Shown: positions 1 through 8,751, counted from the first letter of the stretch. The stretch: DNA of 64,000 nucleotides from Nitrospirillum pindoramense (GCF_007827955.1 NZ_VITR01000007.1:186001-250000); one strand, 5' to 3'. A program made the numbers and translations. Notes: generated by a model from the sequence alone, not told the origin.

Positions 1-1
1 C

Positions 2-1138
2 AACACCAAGGAATTCGGCGTCGACTATTACGACATGTCCGACATCCGCCAGGGCATCGTCCACGTCGTGGGGCCGGAGCAGGGGCTGACACAGCCCGGC
101 ATGACCATCGTCTGCGGCGACAGCCACACGGCCACGCATGGTGCGTTTGGCGCTTTGGCCTTCGGCATCGGCACGTCGGACGTGGAGCATGTGCTGGCCA
201 CGCAGACCCTGCTGCTGAAGCCGTCGAAGAACATGCGCATCACCGTGGATGGTGAGCTGCCCGTGGGCGTGACCGCCAAGGACGTGGTGCTGGCCATCAT
301 CGGCAAGATCGGCACCGCCGGCGGCACCGGCCACGTCATCGAGTTCGCCGGCTCCGTCATCCGGGGCCTGAGCATGGAAGGCCGCATGACGGTCTGCAAC
401 ATGGCCATCGAGGCGGGGGCCCGCGCCGGCCTGATCGCCCCGGACGAGACCACGTTCGAGTATCTGAAGGGCCGCCCGCAGGCGCCCAAGGCCGCGACCT
501 GGGAACAGGCCGTCAACTGGTGGAAGAGCCTGCCGTCGGACGAGGGCGCGGTGTACGACCGCGAGGTCGTGCTGAAGGCCGAGGACATCGCCCCCATGGT
601 CACCTGGGGCACCAGCCCGCAGGACGTGCTGCCCATCACCGCCGCCGTGCCCAACCCAGCCGAGGAGACGGATGAGCATCGCCGCGCCGCCATGGAACGC
701 GCGCTGAAGTACATGGGCCTGACGGCCGGCACGCCGCTGGACGCCATTCCCGTGGACAAGGTGTTCATCGGCAGTTGCACCAACAGCCGCATCGAGGACC
801 TGCGCGCCGCCGCCAAGGTGGTGGAGGGCCGCCACGTGGCCGACGGCATCTACGCCATGGTGGTCCCGGGATCCGGCCTGGTGAAGGAACAGGCGGAGGC
901 CGAGGGCCTGGACAAGGTGTTCACCGCCGCCGGCTTCGACTGGCGGGAGCCCGGCTGCTCCATGTGCCTGGCCATGAACGACGACAAGCTGAAGCCGGGT
1001 GAGCGCTGCGCCTCCACCTCCAACCGCAACTTCGAGGGTCGCCAGGGCCCCGGCGGCCGCACCCATCTGGTGAGCCCCGAGATGGCTGCCGCCGCCGCCC
1101 TGACCGGCAAGCTGACGGACGTGCGCACGCTGAACTGA
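2..1138 (+). CDS. leuC: 3-isopropylmalate dehydratase large subunit (5' truncated by window edge)
   Basis: Isomerises 2- to 3-isopropylmalate in cytosolic leucine biosynthesis, as a [4Fe-4S] enzyme paired with LeuD. The reading frame is open from base 2, so 378 residues are visible; family members are about 470 aa, so roughly 90 N-terminal residues lie outside the window. Seen: the aconitase-family signature [19 protein letters not shown] near the visible N-terminus, and the cluster ligands as one Cys in FIGSCTNSR and a CSMC pair about 60 residues later. The gene ends with TGA and is followed by a GC-rich hairpin. leuD does not follow; the next gene is on the other strand. The paralogous acnA in this window is clearly distinct in length and sequence. 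Confidence 0.96.
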   Translation, partial: NTKEFGVDYYDMSDIRQGIVHVVGPEQGLTQPGMTIVCGDSHTATHGAFGALAFGIGTSDVEHVLATQTLLLKPSKNMRITVDGELPVGVTAKDVVLAIIGKIGTAGGTGHVIEFAGSVIRGLSMEGRMTVCNMAIEAGARAGLIAPDETTFEYLKGRPQAPKAATWEQAVNWWKSLPSDEGAVYDREVVLKAEDIAPMVTWGTSPQDVLPITAAVPNPAEETDEHRRAAMERALKYMGLTAGTPLDAIPVDKVFIGSCTNSRIEDLRAAAKVVEGRHVADGIYAMVVPGSGLVKEQAEAEGLDKVFTAAGFDWREPGCSMCLAMNDDKLKPGERCASTSNRNFEGRQGPGGRTHLVSPEMAAAAALTGKLTDVRTLN

Positions 1139-1164
1139 GCGGACGCCACGGAGTGATCCGAGCG

Positions 1165-1194
1165 ACGGCGCGGGCCCTTCGGGTTCCGCGCCGT
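1165..1194 (+). terminator. GC-rich hairpin after leuC
   Basis: Inverted repeat ACGGCGCGG / CCGCGCCGT, with a second short CCC/GGG pairing inside the loop. It lies 27 bp past the leuC stop and is followed by only a few T residues. A terminator role is inferred from position; it also lies just beyond the 3' end of the convergent Nudix gene. Confidence 0.5.
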
Positions 1195-1227
1195 TCGCGT
1201 TTCAGCGATAACCCACGCCCGCCGGGG

Positions 1228-1773
1228 TTACAGTCCATCCACCGGATTGGCGGCGGGAGCGAAGGGCTGGCCGGCGCGGATGAGGTCCCGCCGGGCCTCG
1301 TACTCGCGCAAGGCCCAGTCGACGCTGGGGAAGGCCAGGTCGGTCCAGGGGATCTCATCCCAGGCGAACAGGGCGACCTCCTGGCTTTCCACGCCGGCGG
1401 CGATGTCCGGACTGGTCAGGGTGGCCAGGTAGATCAGTTGCACCTGGCTGATGCGGGGAATGTTGTAGACGGCCAGCAAGGGCCCGATGGCCAGGCGCGC
1501 GCCCGCCTCCTCCCATGCCTCGCGGGCGGCGCCGTCCTGGGTGGTTTCCCCCAGTTCCATGAAGCCGGCGGGCAGGGTCCAGTAACCGATGCGGGGCGGG
1601 ATGGCGCGGCGGCACAGCAGGATGCGGTCCTGCCACAGGGCGACGGAGCCCACCACGATCTTGGGATTGTCATAGGCGATATAGCCGCAGTCGGGGCAGA
1701 CCAGCCGTTCCCGATCCTCCCCCGGCGGCACCGTCACCACGCGGGGCCCGAACGTCGGCGCGGGATCGGACAT
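1228..1773 (-). CDS. Nudix hydrolase with partial zinc-ribbon N-terminus
   Basis: Hydrolyses a nucleoside diphosphate linked to another moiety; substrate unknown. The complete Nudix box is present as [18 protein letters not shown] followed by EEAGA (pattern G-x5-E-x7-R-E-x2-E-E). Upstream is the segment [22 protein letters not shown], which in related proteins is the second half of an N-terminal zinc ribbon. Here only one CxxC pair (CPDC) is present; the first CxxC expected nearer the N-terminus is missing, so four-Cys zinc binding looks impossible within one chain. 181 aa. Neighbours: convergent with leuC, same strand as the DUF1178 gene, 38 bp away. ADP-ribose or NADH pyrophosphatase-like activity is possible but not shown. 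Confidence 0.88.
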   Translation of the reverse strand: MSDPAPTFGPRVVTVPPGEDRERLVCPDCGYIAYDNPKIVVGSVALWQDRILLCRRAIPPRIGYWTLPAGFMELGETTQDGAAREAWEEAGARLAIGPLLAVYNIPRISQVQLIYLATLTSPDIAAGVESQEVALFAWDEIPWTDLAFPSVDWALREYEARRDLIRAGQPFAPAANPVDGL

Positions 1774-1811
1774 GGATGCACTCCCTTGGCTTCCGTCCCG
1801 CCACTATGGGC

Positions 1812-2306
1812 TCAAGAGTCGTGTTTGGGTACCCACGGGATGCGGGCGAAGGTCACGCCCTCATCTTCCAGCTCCGCCGCTTCCTCATCGGTGGTCTGGC
1901 CGTAGATGGGCTTGGCCTCGGTCTCGCCGTAGTGGATTTTGCGCGCCTCTTCGGCGAAGCGGTCGCCCACATGGGTGGCGTTGGCCTCCACCTGGCGGCG
2001 CACCTCCCGCAACAGGGACAGCACCGCCGCCGGGCCCTGGGCCGCCGCCTCGGCCATCACCGCCGGCGACACCTCCGGTGCTGGCTGCGGCGGCGCCGGC
2101 ACGGGAACGGGGGCATTCCCCTCTTCCGCGCGGCCGCCCCGTCCCTTGGCGATGCGAGGGGCCATGGGCGCCTTGCCCACCTGATGATCGCCGCAGACCG
2201 CGCACGCGACCTCGCCCGCCGCCAGCTGCTGATCACAGGCGTCGGCGTTGCGGAACCAGACATCGAAGGTGTGGCCCTGGCCACATTTCATTTCATACAG
2301 GATCAT
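1812..2306 (-). CDS. DUF1178 family protein
   Basis: Conserved proteobacterial protein of unknown function, 164 aa. The start is set at the N-terminal MILYEMKCGQGHTFDVWF, which matches the beginning of the DUF1178 family as I know it; the open frame continues upstream but that part is Arg/Pro-rich and overlaps the divergent gene's leader. Cys residues in KCGQGH, and a CAVCG pair about 20 residues on, look like a small metal-binding ribbon. A Pro/Ala-rich linker follows, then a helical C-terminal part ending in FARIPWVPKHDS. Lies upstream of the Nudix gene on the same strand and may share its transcript. Confidence 0.85.
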   Translation of the reverse strand: MILYEMKCGQGHTFDVWFRNADACDQQLAAGEVACAVCGDHQVGKAPMAPRIAKGRGGRAEEGNAPVPVPAPPQPAPEVSPAVMAEAAAQGPAAVLSLLREVRRQVEANATHVGDRFAEEARKIHYGETEAKPIYGQTTDEEAAELEDEGVTFARIPWVPKHDS

Positions 2307-2481
2307 GGAACGGAATCTTGAGGGGCGCGGCGCCTTGCGACGACTCGGGTCAGTCAATGTCATATACAGTCTGGATGTGGGTGGGGAAAGCCACCCTGAC
2401 AATGAACCGCCAATGCGGGCACGCCCTGGCGCGCGCCTCATACCGGCCCTTCCCCGCCCCCAACGCCTGGGACCCCATGCC

Positions 2482-3069
2482 ATGATGCCGTCCGTTTGCG
2501 ATCCCCGGGGCCAACCCAGCGCCTGGGTGGCTCGTTTCGCGCCGTTGGTGGCCCGGGGTGGCGCCGTGCTGGACGTGGCCTGTGGTGGCGGCCGGCATAC
2601 CCGGCTGTTCCACGGGCGGGGCCATCCGGTCACGGCGGTGGACATCGACCTGCGCGGCTTGGCCGATCTGGCGGACCAACCAGGGGTCACCCTTCTGCAA
2701 GCGGATCTGGAGGGGGAGGTGCCGGTGGATTTGGGGGGCGCTTACGCCGGCATCGTCGTGACGAACTACCTGCATCGGCCGCTTCTGCCGCGCCTGCCCA
2801 CCTTGCTGGCCGCTGGCGGGGTACTGCTGTATGAGACCTTCGCCCAAGGCAACCAGCGCCATGGCCGGCCCTCCAGCCCCGCCTTCCTGTTGCGCACGGG
2901 CGAACTGCTGGCCCTGGCGCGGGACGCCGGCCTGCAGGTGGTCGCCTTCGAACAGGGGGAGATCGCGCTGCCCCGCGCCGCCGTGGTGCAGCGCCTGGCC
3001 GCCGTGCGCCCCATGCCGGCCCCAGACCTGGAGGGCGAGCCCGAGCCACGCCCCCTGCCGCACGCCTGA
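2482..3069 (+). CDS. class I SAM-dependent methyltransferase
   Basis: Probable small-molecule methyltransferase, 195 aa from the ATG chosen here. Motif I is VLDVACGGGRHTRLF (glycine-rich SAM loop), followed by an acidic position in TAVDID and a later GGVLLYETFAQGNQRHGRP stretch. Resembles the TehB / YrrT-like group; substrate unknown. Start choice: two adjacent in-frame ATGs at 2482 and 2485 sit just ahead of conserved sequence; another in-frame ATG at 2413 would add 23 mostly Pro/Arg residues and is less likely. Divergent from the DUF1178 gene. Followed 1 bp later by a strong bidirectional hairpin. Confidence 0.82.
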   Translation: MMPSVCDPRGQPSAWVARFAPLVARGGAVLDVACGGGRHTRLFHGRGHPVTAVDIDLRGLADLADQPGVTLLQADLEGEVPVDLGGAYAGIVVTNYLHRPLLPRLPTLLAAGGVLLYETFAQGNQRHGRPSSPAFLLRTGELLALARDAGLQVVAFEQGEIALPRAAVVQRLAAVRPMPAPDLEGEPEPRPLPHA

Positions 3070-3070
3070 A

Positions 3071-3112
3071 AACAGGAACGGCCCCGACCACTGGGGCCGG
3101 GGCCGTCCTGTT
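3071..3112. terminator. bidirectional terminator hairpin
   Basis: Long inverted repeat between convergent genes: AACAGGAACGGCCCC pairs with GGGGCCGTCCTGTT, with one bulged base and a 13-nt loop. It lies immediately after the methyltransferase stop and 24 bp from the 3' end of the opposing gene, so it can serve both. No long T run on either side. Confidence 0.7.
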
Positions 3113-3136
3113 CAGGAGGCGTGTGGAAGCTGAGGC

Positions 3137-3535
3137 TTACTTCTTGGGCGCGGCGGTTTCGCTGCCGGCTTCGGCCTTGGCCTTCTTCGCATGATGATGA
3201 TGGGCGACCTTCTTGGTCTCCTTCGTGCCCTCGGCCTTGGTTTCAGCCTTGGCCTCGGTCTTGGCCTCAGACGCCTTGGCGTCGGTCTTCACCTCGGTGG
3301 CCTTGGTGGCCTCAACCGGCTTGCCAGCCTCGGCGGCCTTCTGCACCGGGGCGGTCGTCGTGCCCGCGGTGGTGGGGGTGGCGGCGACGGGCGCGGTGGC
3401 AGGGGCGGTCGCCGTGGAGGCGGCGGTCTTGGCCGGAGCGGCGGGGGTGTCCGCCGCGAACGCCCCGTAAGACACCATCACGGCCGCGGCGGTAGCGAAG
3501 GCCAGCAGGGGACGGCGGTGGGCGAACATGCTCAT
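3137..3535 (-). CDS. secreted Ala/Thr/Lys-rich protein of unknown function
   Basis: 132 aa. An N-terminal Sec signal peptide is evident (MSMFAHRRP, hydrophobic core, cleavage expected after GAFA). The mature part is low complexity: an Ala/Thr/Pro-rich half, then a charged half of repeated KA/EA/TEA(K) units (for example EAKTEAKAETKAEGTKE), then HHHH and a Lys-rich tail. No fold is expected. An AAGGA ribosome site lies 8 nt upstream of the chosen ATG. It may be a periplasmic or cell-envelope-associated disordered protein; the four-His run could bind metal. No function assigned. Confidence 0.75.
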   Translation of the reverse strand: MSMFAHRRPLLAFATAAAVMVSYGAFAADTPAAPAKTAASTATAPATAPVAATPTTAGTTTAPVQKAAEAGKPVEATKATEVKTDAKASEAKTEAKAETKAEGTKETKKVAHHHHAKKAKAEAGSETAAPKK

Positions 3536-3777
3536 GGTCGTGATCCTTAGTGATCAGAGGGGTTTGATCGGGCGTCCCACCATCGGGGCGCAGGGTCATA
3601 ATCCCAAGGCATGAGGGCCGCCGTTGGCCCGGATTGTGGCAAAGACGCGATTTCATCACGGCCTTTCCGCCGAACTCCTTGCCAAAAGGTTAAGACTTTT
3701 CCGCCCTATGTGCCCGACCGCCGCTGCGTACTATGAGCGTCTGGCATAGGCTGGGGCGCGGGGGCGGGGCGGAAGGT

Positions 3778-4581
3778 ATGAACAGCACAAAGGACAAGGA
3801 CCGGGAGCACATCGCCAAGCTGGTCCGCCTGATGGGGTCGGAACATGAGGGCGAGGCCACCGCCGCCTTGCGGAAGCTGCAGGGGGCCTTGAGGCAGCGC
3901 GGCCTCAACTTCAACGACCTGGGGCACTGGATCACCCAGCCGGCCCCCGCCGCCACGCGGACAGGACCGGCCGACCACACCGCCTGTAACCGCCGCGCCA
4001 ACGACCTGACGCGGCAGAATCAGCAGCTGACCCTCAGCCTGCGCGAGGCCCAAGCCCAGCTTGCTGCCGCGCAAACCGCCGCCCAAAAGGCGGAGGCCCG
4101 CGTGGCCCAGGTGACGAAGGAGGGCGAGGCCGTTCGCCGCCGGGGCCGCCGGCACTGGTGGGCCCACGGAACCTCAGGCGCGCTGGTGTGCGCCCTGGCC
4201 GTGCTCATAAGCGTGCAATCGCGGACCGTACCCCCGCCGCGTCCCGTGGCGACGGGCCCGGGGTCTCATCAAATGGCCACCGATGATCCGCGACCCGCCG
4301 TCCCCGCCAAGCCCCGCGTCCCGGCCAAGCCTATGCCGGCGCCAACGGATGCCGTCCTGCGCCGCGACCGCGAAATTGCCGACCGCACCGCCTACCTCTA
4401 CGGATCACCGGGCCGGGAAGAGACCATCGACATCCTGCTGACACCGCACACCCCGGTGGAAGTGCTGGCGGGCGACGTGGTTCCCGGCTGGATGCGGGTC
4501 CATGTCGAAACCGAAGACGGGGACAAGGTGGGCTATGTCCAGGCGGGCCGCATTGGACCGCGCATAGCCGGAGCGCCCTGA
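3778..4581 (+). CDS. membrane-anchored coiled-coil protein with C-terminal SH3-like domain
   Basis: 267 aa, not a protein I recognise as a whole. Seen in order: a helical N-terminus (about residues 1-50, EHIAKLVRLMGSEHEGEATA) that resembles the DUF2786-type start of some phage and chromosomal proteins; a coiled coil at about 70-125 rich in Q, L, A and K; one membrane span at about 135-153 (GALVCALAVLISVQS); a Pro-rich linker; and a C-terminal segment (VEVLAGDVVPGWMRVHVET through VGYVQ) typical of bacterial SH3 domains. Predicted topology is a cytoplasmic coiled coil with a periplasmic SH3 domain. The ATG at 3778 was chosen for its GGAAGG Shine-Dalgarno; another ATG lies at 3733. Envelope function is inferred. 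Confidence 0.72.
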   Translation: MNSTKDKDREHIAKLVRLMGSEHEGEATAALRKLQGALRQRGLNFNDLGHWITQPAPAATRTGPADHTACNRRANDLTRQNQQLTLSLREAQAQLAAAQTAAQKAEARVAQVTKEGEAVRRRGRRHWWAHGTSGALVCALAVLISVQSRTVPPPRPVATGPGSHQMATDDPRPAVPAKPRVPAKPMPAPTDAVLRRDREIADRTAYLYGSPGREETIDILLTPHTPVEVLAGDVVPGWMRVHVETEDGDKVGYVQAGRIGPRIAGAP

Positions 4582-4608
4582 AAGCAGAGGGACCGTGAGC
4601 CTCGGCCG

Positions 4609-5457
4609 TCACTGGCCCTGGGGCTTGTCGTCCGTCTTTTTCCCATCGGTCTTCGGGGCCGCCTTGCCCGCCGCGTCATCCTTCAGCGGGTCCTTGCCAT
4701 CCAGGCGGAGAATGTTGTCCTGGGCGGCCGCGCCGGCGGCGGTGTCGCCCGCCACCTGCACGGCGTGGGACCAATCGGCCTTGGCCCCAACCTTGTCGCC
4801 CCGGTCAGCCTTGATGTTGCCGCTGAGCAGCAGGCCCTGGGCATTGTCCGGGTCCAGCGACAGGGCCATGCGCAGGTCGCGCCCCGCCTCCACGTCGCGG
4901 CCCAGGCGGTGCTTGGTTTCCGCCCGCATGATGATGGCGTCCACCCGGCCGCCGTCCAGGGTCAGCGCCCGGTCCAGGTCGCGCAGCACGTCCCACCAGC
5001 GCTCCGCCCCCGCCCGTTCGGTGGCGCGGTCGATCAGCAGGTCGGGATCGGTGGGCTGCAGGCCGATGGCCTTGGTGTAGTCGACATCCGCCTTGGCGTG
5101 TTCCTTGGCGTTGAACCAGGCCCAGCCAGCCTTGCCCCACAGCCCCGCCGTCACCTTGGGCGGCAGGCCCAGGGCGGGGATCACCGCCTCCAGCGCCACC
5201 GCCGATTCCTTGTATTCGCCCCGGAACAGCTGGGCCATGGCCTGGCACAGGCGGGCATCGTCGCCGCCGCCCTTCTTTTCCCATAGCTGCGCCTCGGCAT
5301 AGGCGAAGTCGGGCAGTTGCTTGGCCCGCTCCAGGCAGGTGTCGCGGTTCAGGGCCACGGGCGCGGCACTGGCCACGCCGGCGATGCCGCACAGGACGGT
5401 GACCGCCGCCGCCAGGCGGGTGGAAAAGCGGAGGGGGTGCTTGAGGGTAATCATCAT
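4609..5457 (-). CDS. exported TPR-repeat protein
   Basis: 282 aa. Begins MMITLKHPLRFSTRLAAAV with a signal peptide ending near VASA. The mature part has four or so tetratricopeptide repeats (about residues 95-235; for example WAWFNAKEHAKADVDYTKAI and RWWDVLRDLDRALTL), then a Lys/Asp-rich disordered tail ending in PQGQ. TPR proteins scaffold protein contacts, here in the periplasm; partners unknown. The start was placed at the MM pair because the upstream extension (25 residues) lacks signal-peptide character. Convergent with the coiled-coil/SH3 gene (27 bp between stops) and divergent from the SDR gene. Confidence 0.78.
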   Translation of the reverse strand: MMITLKHPLRFSTRLAAAVTVLCGIAGVASAAPVALNRDTCLERAKQLPDFAYAEAQLWEKKGGGDDARLCQAMAQLFRGEYKESAVALEAVIPALGLPPKVTAGLWGKAGWAWFNAKEHAKADVDYTKAIGLQPTDPDLLIDRATERAGAERWWDVLRDLDRALTLDGGRVDAIIMRAETKHRLGRDVEAGRDLRMALSLDPDNAQGLLLSGNIKADRGDKVGAKADWSHAVQVAGDTAAGAAAQDNILRLDGKDPLKDDAAGKAAPKTDGKKTDDKPQGQ

Positions 5458-5647
5458 GGCGCCTAGAGTCCCGAACGGCGGATGGATCGCAAGTGCTTTC
5501 ATCCCGGGCCTTGCCGATTCGGGCGCGGCCACGGGTCACAGGATAGCACGGGCGGACACCGCCCCAGCAGGCGTGAGCCCTGCCATCCTGAAGGTGCAGG
5601 GGTCGCCGCCGGCGCCCCTTACGGTTAATCTAATGGAGCCTGACCCG

Positions 5648-6544
5648 ATGCCGCAGTCCCCCGCGCCCCGCCGCCTGTTCTGCTTCGGCCTGGGGTTCAG
5701 CGCCACGGCGCTGGCCCATCGGCTGCTTGAGGCCGGCTGGCTGGTCGCCGGCACCTGCCGCACGGCGGAAAAGGCGGCCACCCTGCGCGCCCGGGGAATC
5801 GAGGCCCATGTCTTCGGCCCCGGCCTGGCGTTGGACCCAGCGGCCCTGGCCGGCACCACCCATCTGCTGGACTCCGTGCCGCCCACGCCAGAGGGGGACG
5901 GCGTGCTGGCGGCGCTGACACCCGCCATCCTGGCCCTGCCCGACCTGCGCTGGGCAGGCTATCTTTCCACCACCGGCGTCTACGGCAACCGGGATGGCGG
6001 CTGGGTGGACGAGTCGGCGCCGGTGCGGCCCAGCACGGAACGGGGCGTGGCCCGCGCCGTGGCGGAAGGGCAGTGGATGGCCCTGCATGAGGCCCACGGC
6101 CTGCCCGTCCACCGCTTCCGCCTGCCCGGCATCTACGGCCCGGGACGCAGCGCGCTGGACCAGATGCGGGCCGGCACGGCGCGGCGGGTGGACAAGAAGG
6201 GCCAGGTATTCAGCCGCATCCACATCCACGATCTGGGCAGCGCCCTGATGGCCAGCATGGAACGGCCCAACCCCGGCGCCATCTACAACGTCGCCGACGA
6301 CCACCCCTGCCCCTCGCCCGAGGTGGTGGCCTATGCCGCCGAGCTGCTGGGGCTGGAGCCGCCGCCCCTGGTGCCGTTCGATCAGGCCAACCTGTCGCCC
6401 ATGGCCGCCAGCTTCTATGGCGAGAACAAGCGCATCTCCAACGCCCGCATCAAGGCGGAGCTGGGGGTGAGCTTGCGCTATCCCAGCTACCGCGAGGGGC
6501 TGGCGGACCAGTTGGCGGCGGAGCGGGACGCTCACCGCCCCTGA
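5648..6544 (+). CDS. SDR-family NAD(P)-dependent epimerase/dehydratase-like protein (YeeZ-like)
   Basis: 298 aa. Rossmann-type N-terminus FCFGLGFSATALAHRLLEAG, then STTGVYGNRDGGWVDE, in which T, S and Y positions match the extended or atypical SDR active region, and a PGIYGPGRSALD substrate-domain motif. Resembles YeeZ-type proteins often found near queG and fzlA in alphaproteobacteria; fzlA is about 1.7 kb away here. Substrate unknown. Start chosen at 5648 because GGAG lies 9 nt upstream; an in-frame ATG at 5633 is an alternative. The last 13 bases overlap the 3' end of the convergent gene. Confidence 0.83.
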   Translation: MPQSPAPRRLFCFGLGFSATALAHRLLEAGWLVAGTCRTAEKAATLRARGIEAHVFGPGLALDPAALAGTTHLLDSVPPTPEGDGVLAALTPAILALPDLRWAGYLSTTGVYGNRDGGWVDESAPVRPSTERGVARAVAEGQWMALHEAHGLPVHRFRLPGIYGPGRSALDQMRAGTARRVDKKGQVFSRIHIHDLGSALMASMERPNPGAIYNVADDHPCPSPEVVAYAAELLGLEPPPLVPFDQANLSPMAASFYGENKRISNARIKAELGVSLRYPSYREGLADQLAAERDAHRP

Positions 6545-7263
6545 GGGGCCGCCGGCGCGTAGGCGGAGAAGGTGACGCGGGCGGTCTGCGTCGCCTTCTG
6601 CGCCACGTCCAGCCCGCCGCCCTCGGCCGAGGCGCCGTCCGCCGTCTTGGCCATGGCCATCATCGGCGCCCGGGGCGCCATGCCGCCGCCGATCACCGGG
6701 GCGTTGAAGTCCACCCGGCCGACGCGGAAGTCCCGGCCGGGGAAGGCGGTGTTCAGGCCCTTCATCTCCTCCGTCACGCGGCGGTACAGCGTTTCGCGCA
6801 GGCGGGTGCGCACGGCCTCCTGCTCCGCCAAGGTGGGGGTGAAGTCCACGCCCGCCACCCGGATTTGCAGGCCGGCGCGGCTGGCCTGACGCGCCCGGTC
6901 GGCCAAACCGCCCAATTGCGCCTCGGGCAGGCGCGCCTCCAGCTCCGCCCGCCAGTGGTCCAGGCCGGCGGCGTCCTGCTGCCGGTCAAAGGCCACCACG
7001 CGCCACTCGCCCTTGTCCGACACGCTCTGCGCCGCCTTCAGCACATCGGCGCGGGCGGAACCGGCGTTGCCGCCGCCGGCGTCCACCGTCAGCGACACGC
7101 GGGCCGTGTCGGTCTTCACCCAGTCTTCCGCCATCAGGGTCAGGGTCACCTGGTCCTGCACCGGCGGGGCCGTCATGACCTGCGCCACAGCGGGGGCGGC
7201 GGCCAGGGGCAGGGCCCCGAGGCTGGCGGTCGCGATCAGGGAGGCGGCAATCAGGCTACGCAT
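6532..7263 (-). CDS. exported protein of unknown function (SIMPL-like features)
   Basis: 243 aa. Signal peptide MRSLIAASLIATASLGALPLAAAPAVAQ. The mature region starts VQDQVTLTLMAEDWVKTDTARVSLTVDA, a pattern like SIMPL/DUF541-type periplasmic proteins that carry beta strands around a helix, but the match is only partial and I do not assign the family firmly. A long central helical part, then DFRVGRVDFNAP and a Met/Ala-rich stretch. An upstream open extension of 41 residues is Arg-rich and was not included. Its 3' end overlaps the SDR gene by 13 bp on the opposite strand. Confidence 0.7.
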   Translation of the reverse strand: MRSLIAASLIATASLGALPLAAAPAVAQVMTAPPVQDQVTLTLMAEDWVKTDTARVSLTVDAGGGNAGSARADVLKAAQSVSDKGEWRVVAFDRQQDAAGLDHWRAELEARLPEAQLGGLADRARQASRAGLQIRVAGVDFTPTLAEQEAVRTRLRETLYRRVTEEMKGLNTAFPGRDFRVGRVDFNAPVIGGGMAPRAPMMAMAKTADGASAEGGGLDVAQKATQTARVTFSAYAPAAPQGR

Positions 7264-7393
7264 CGGGGTCCACCCATCGTTCCTTGGCCGGCGCGGAATG
7301 CACCGGCGATCCCCTTGCTTGTGGCAAAGGGTCACGGCGGATTTATGGCGGGAACGAAACCCAGGTTTGGCAATCAGCCGGTTCAATAGGCCC

Positions 7394-7418
7394 CAGCGGC
7401 ATGAACATCATGCCGCTG
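7394..7418. repeat. CAGCGGCATGA hairpin, copy 1
   Basis: Perfect 11-bp inverted repeat CAGCGGCATGA / TCATGCCGCTG with a 3-nt loop (7405-7407). The same 11-base arm recurs in a hairpin at 56929-56959. It lies 131 bp upstream of the exported-protein start and about 30 bp from the longer intergenic repeat at 7446-7533. Confidence 0.65.
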
Positions 7419-7445
7419 TAGGCCCCGACCGGGCCCGCCGGAGAT

Positions 7446-7533
7446 TTCCGGGGAGCGTAGCGGATTGGAAAGCGAGGGCCTGGAAAGCGAGGACAGGGTA
7501 AGCGGGCGGATGCCCGCGCCTGCCGTCTGAGGG
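7446..7533 (-). repeat. dispersed intergenic element with ATCC-loop hairpin, copy A
   Basis: On the minus strand it begins right after the fzlA stop and reads CCTCAGACGGCAGGC, then hairpin GCGGGC-ATCC-GCCCGC (7502-7517), then a conserved GTCCTCGCTTTCCA and CGCTCCCCGGAAA. It matches copies at 13892-14131 and 38380-38478. Orientation is the same as the gene just upstream (fzlA). Function unknown. Confidence 0.72.
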
Positions 7534-7536
7534 TAC

Positions 7537-8208
7537 TCAGAAATCCAAATCCGCGTAATGCTTGGGCGGCGGCGCGCCGGGCAGGTGATCGCCCAGCAGG
7601 GGTCGGAAGCTGGGCCGGCACTTGATGCGCATGTACCAGTCCTTGGCCTCGGGATGCTGGTCCCACGGCACGTCGCCCAGATAGTCGATGGTGGACAGGT
7701 GGGCCGCCGCCGCGATGTCGGCCAGCGAGAACTCGTTGCCCGCCAGCCACTTCCGCCGGTCCGCCAGATAGGCGATGTAGTCCAGGTGGTAATGGATGTT
7801 GGCCAGGCCGGCACGGATGGCCTGGGCGTGCGGCGTGCCGGAGCCGGAGAAGCGCTTGATCAGCTTTTCGCCCACCAGGTTCTCCGTCACCTCCTGGTTG
7901 AACTTCACGTCGAACCAGGCGGCCAGGCGCCGCACCTCCGCCCGCAGCAGCACCTCCCGACCCAGCAGGGTGGGGGCGTGGGGGTAGGCCTCTTCCAGAT
8001 AGCTGCAGATGGCGGCGTGTTCCGCCACCGTCGCCCCGTCATCCTCGATCAGCACCGGCAGCTCGCCCGCCGGATTCAGCGCCAGGAACTCATCCCGGCG
8101 CTCCCACGGCTTCTCGACCTCGAGTTCGACCTCAAGACGTTTTTCCGCCAGGACGACGCGCACCTTGCGCGCGAAGGGGGACAGGGGATGGTGGACAAGT
8201 GTACGCAT
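7537..8208 (-). CDS. fzlA: FzlA-type GST-like FtsZ-binding division protein
   Basis: 223 aa, glutathione-transferase fold: thioredoxin-like N-domain (about 1-80; HHPLSPFARKVRVVLAEKRL, LNPAGELPVLIEDDGATVAEHAAICSYLEE, split here as seen) and an all-helical C-domain. The run EKPWERRDEFLALNPAGELP is characteristic of FzlA, the alphaproteobacterial FtsZ-binding protein studied in Caulobacter, where it is needed for division and FtsZ curvature. No cysteine sits at the usual catalytic spot, in keeping with a structural rather than an enzymatic role. It could be an ordinary GST; the division role is inferred from family resemblance. Divergent from the GNAT gene. Confidence 0.8.
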   Translation of the reverse strand: MRTLVHHPLSPFARKVRVVLAEKRLEVELEVEKPWERRDEFLALNPAGELPVLIEDDGATVAEHAAICSYLEEAYPHAPTLLGREVLLRAEVRRLAAWFDVKFNQEVTENLVGEKLIKRFSGSGTPHAQAIRAGLANIHYHLDYIAYLADRRKWLAGNEFSLADIAAAAHLSTIDYLGDVPWDQHPEAKDWYMRIKCRPSFRPLLGDHLPGAPPPKHYADLDF

Positions 8209-8277
8209 GTGGGCGGCAATCTAACGTAAGCGCGTTGAATCCAATAGAGCCTAAAGGCCTTAAGCGGAGATCACCCT

Positions 8278-8751
8278 ATGGCCAAGCCCGAGTCATCCGC
8301 CCTGGGAATTAAGATAGAGCCCATCGGCCCCGATGACGAGGCCGCATGGCGTCCTTTATGGGACCAATACTGCGCTTTTTACCAGGTCAACGTGGATATC
8401 GCTGTGACATCTACGCTGTGGACCCGGCTCATGGACCCGGATTTCGCCATCAAGGCGCTGGTGGCGCGGGGCGGGGATGGCCGCATCCTGGGCTTCTGCC
8501 ACTACGTCCTGCACCCCAACACCTGGGGGACCAGCCCGGTCTGTTATCTGGAGGACCTGTTCACCGACCCGGCGTTCCGCGGCCAGGGGGTCGGCCGGGC
8601 CCTGATCGACCAACTGGTGGCCCTGGGGCGGGCGCGCGGCTGGGGCCGCGTCTACTGGCACACGCAGGAGACCAACACCACGGCCCGCCGCCTGTACGAC
8701 AGCGTGGCGGGCGGCGCGGACGGCTTCGTGCGCTACGTGATACGGCTGTAG
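8278..8751 (+). CDS. GNAT-family N-acetyltransferase
   Basis: 157 aa. Acetyl-CoA binding motif A is clear: YLEDLFTDPAFRGQGVGRAL, with the R-G-Q-G-V-G loop, followed by ARGWGRVYWHTQETNTTARR typical of motif B. Acceptor unknown (amine, amino acid or protein). Start ATG at 8278 follows AGCGGAG. Two hairpins follow the stop, so the gene is probably a single-gene transcript. Divergent from fzlA with about 70 bp between starts. Confidence 0.9.
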   Translation: MAKPESSALGIKIEPIGPDDEAAWRPLWDQYCAFYQVNVDIAVTSTLWTRLMDPDFAIKALVARGGDGRILGFCHYVLHPNTWGTSPVCYLEDLFTDPAFRGQGVGRALIDQLVALGRARGWGRVYWHTQETNTTARRLYDSVAGGADGFVRYVIRL

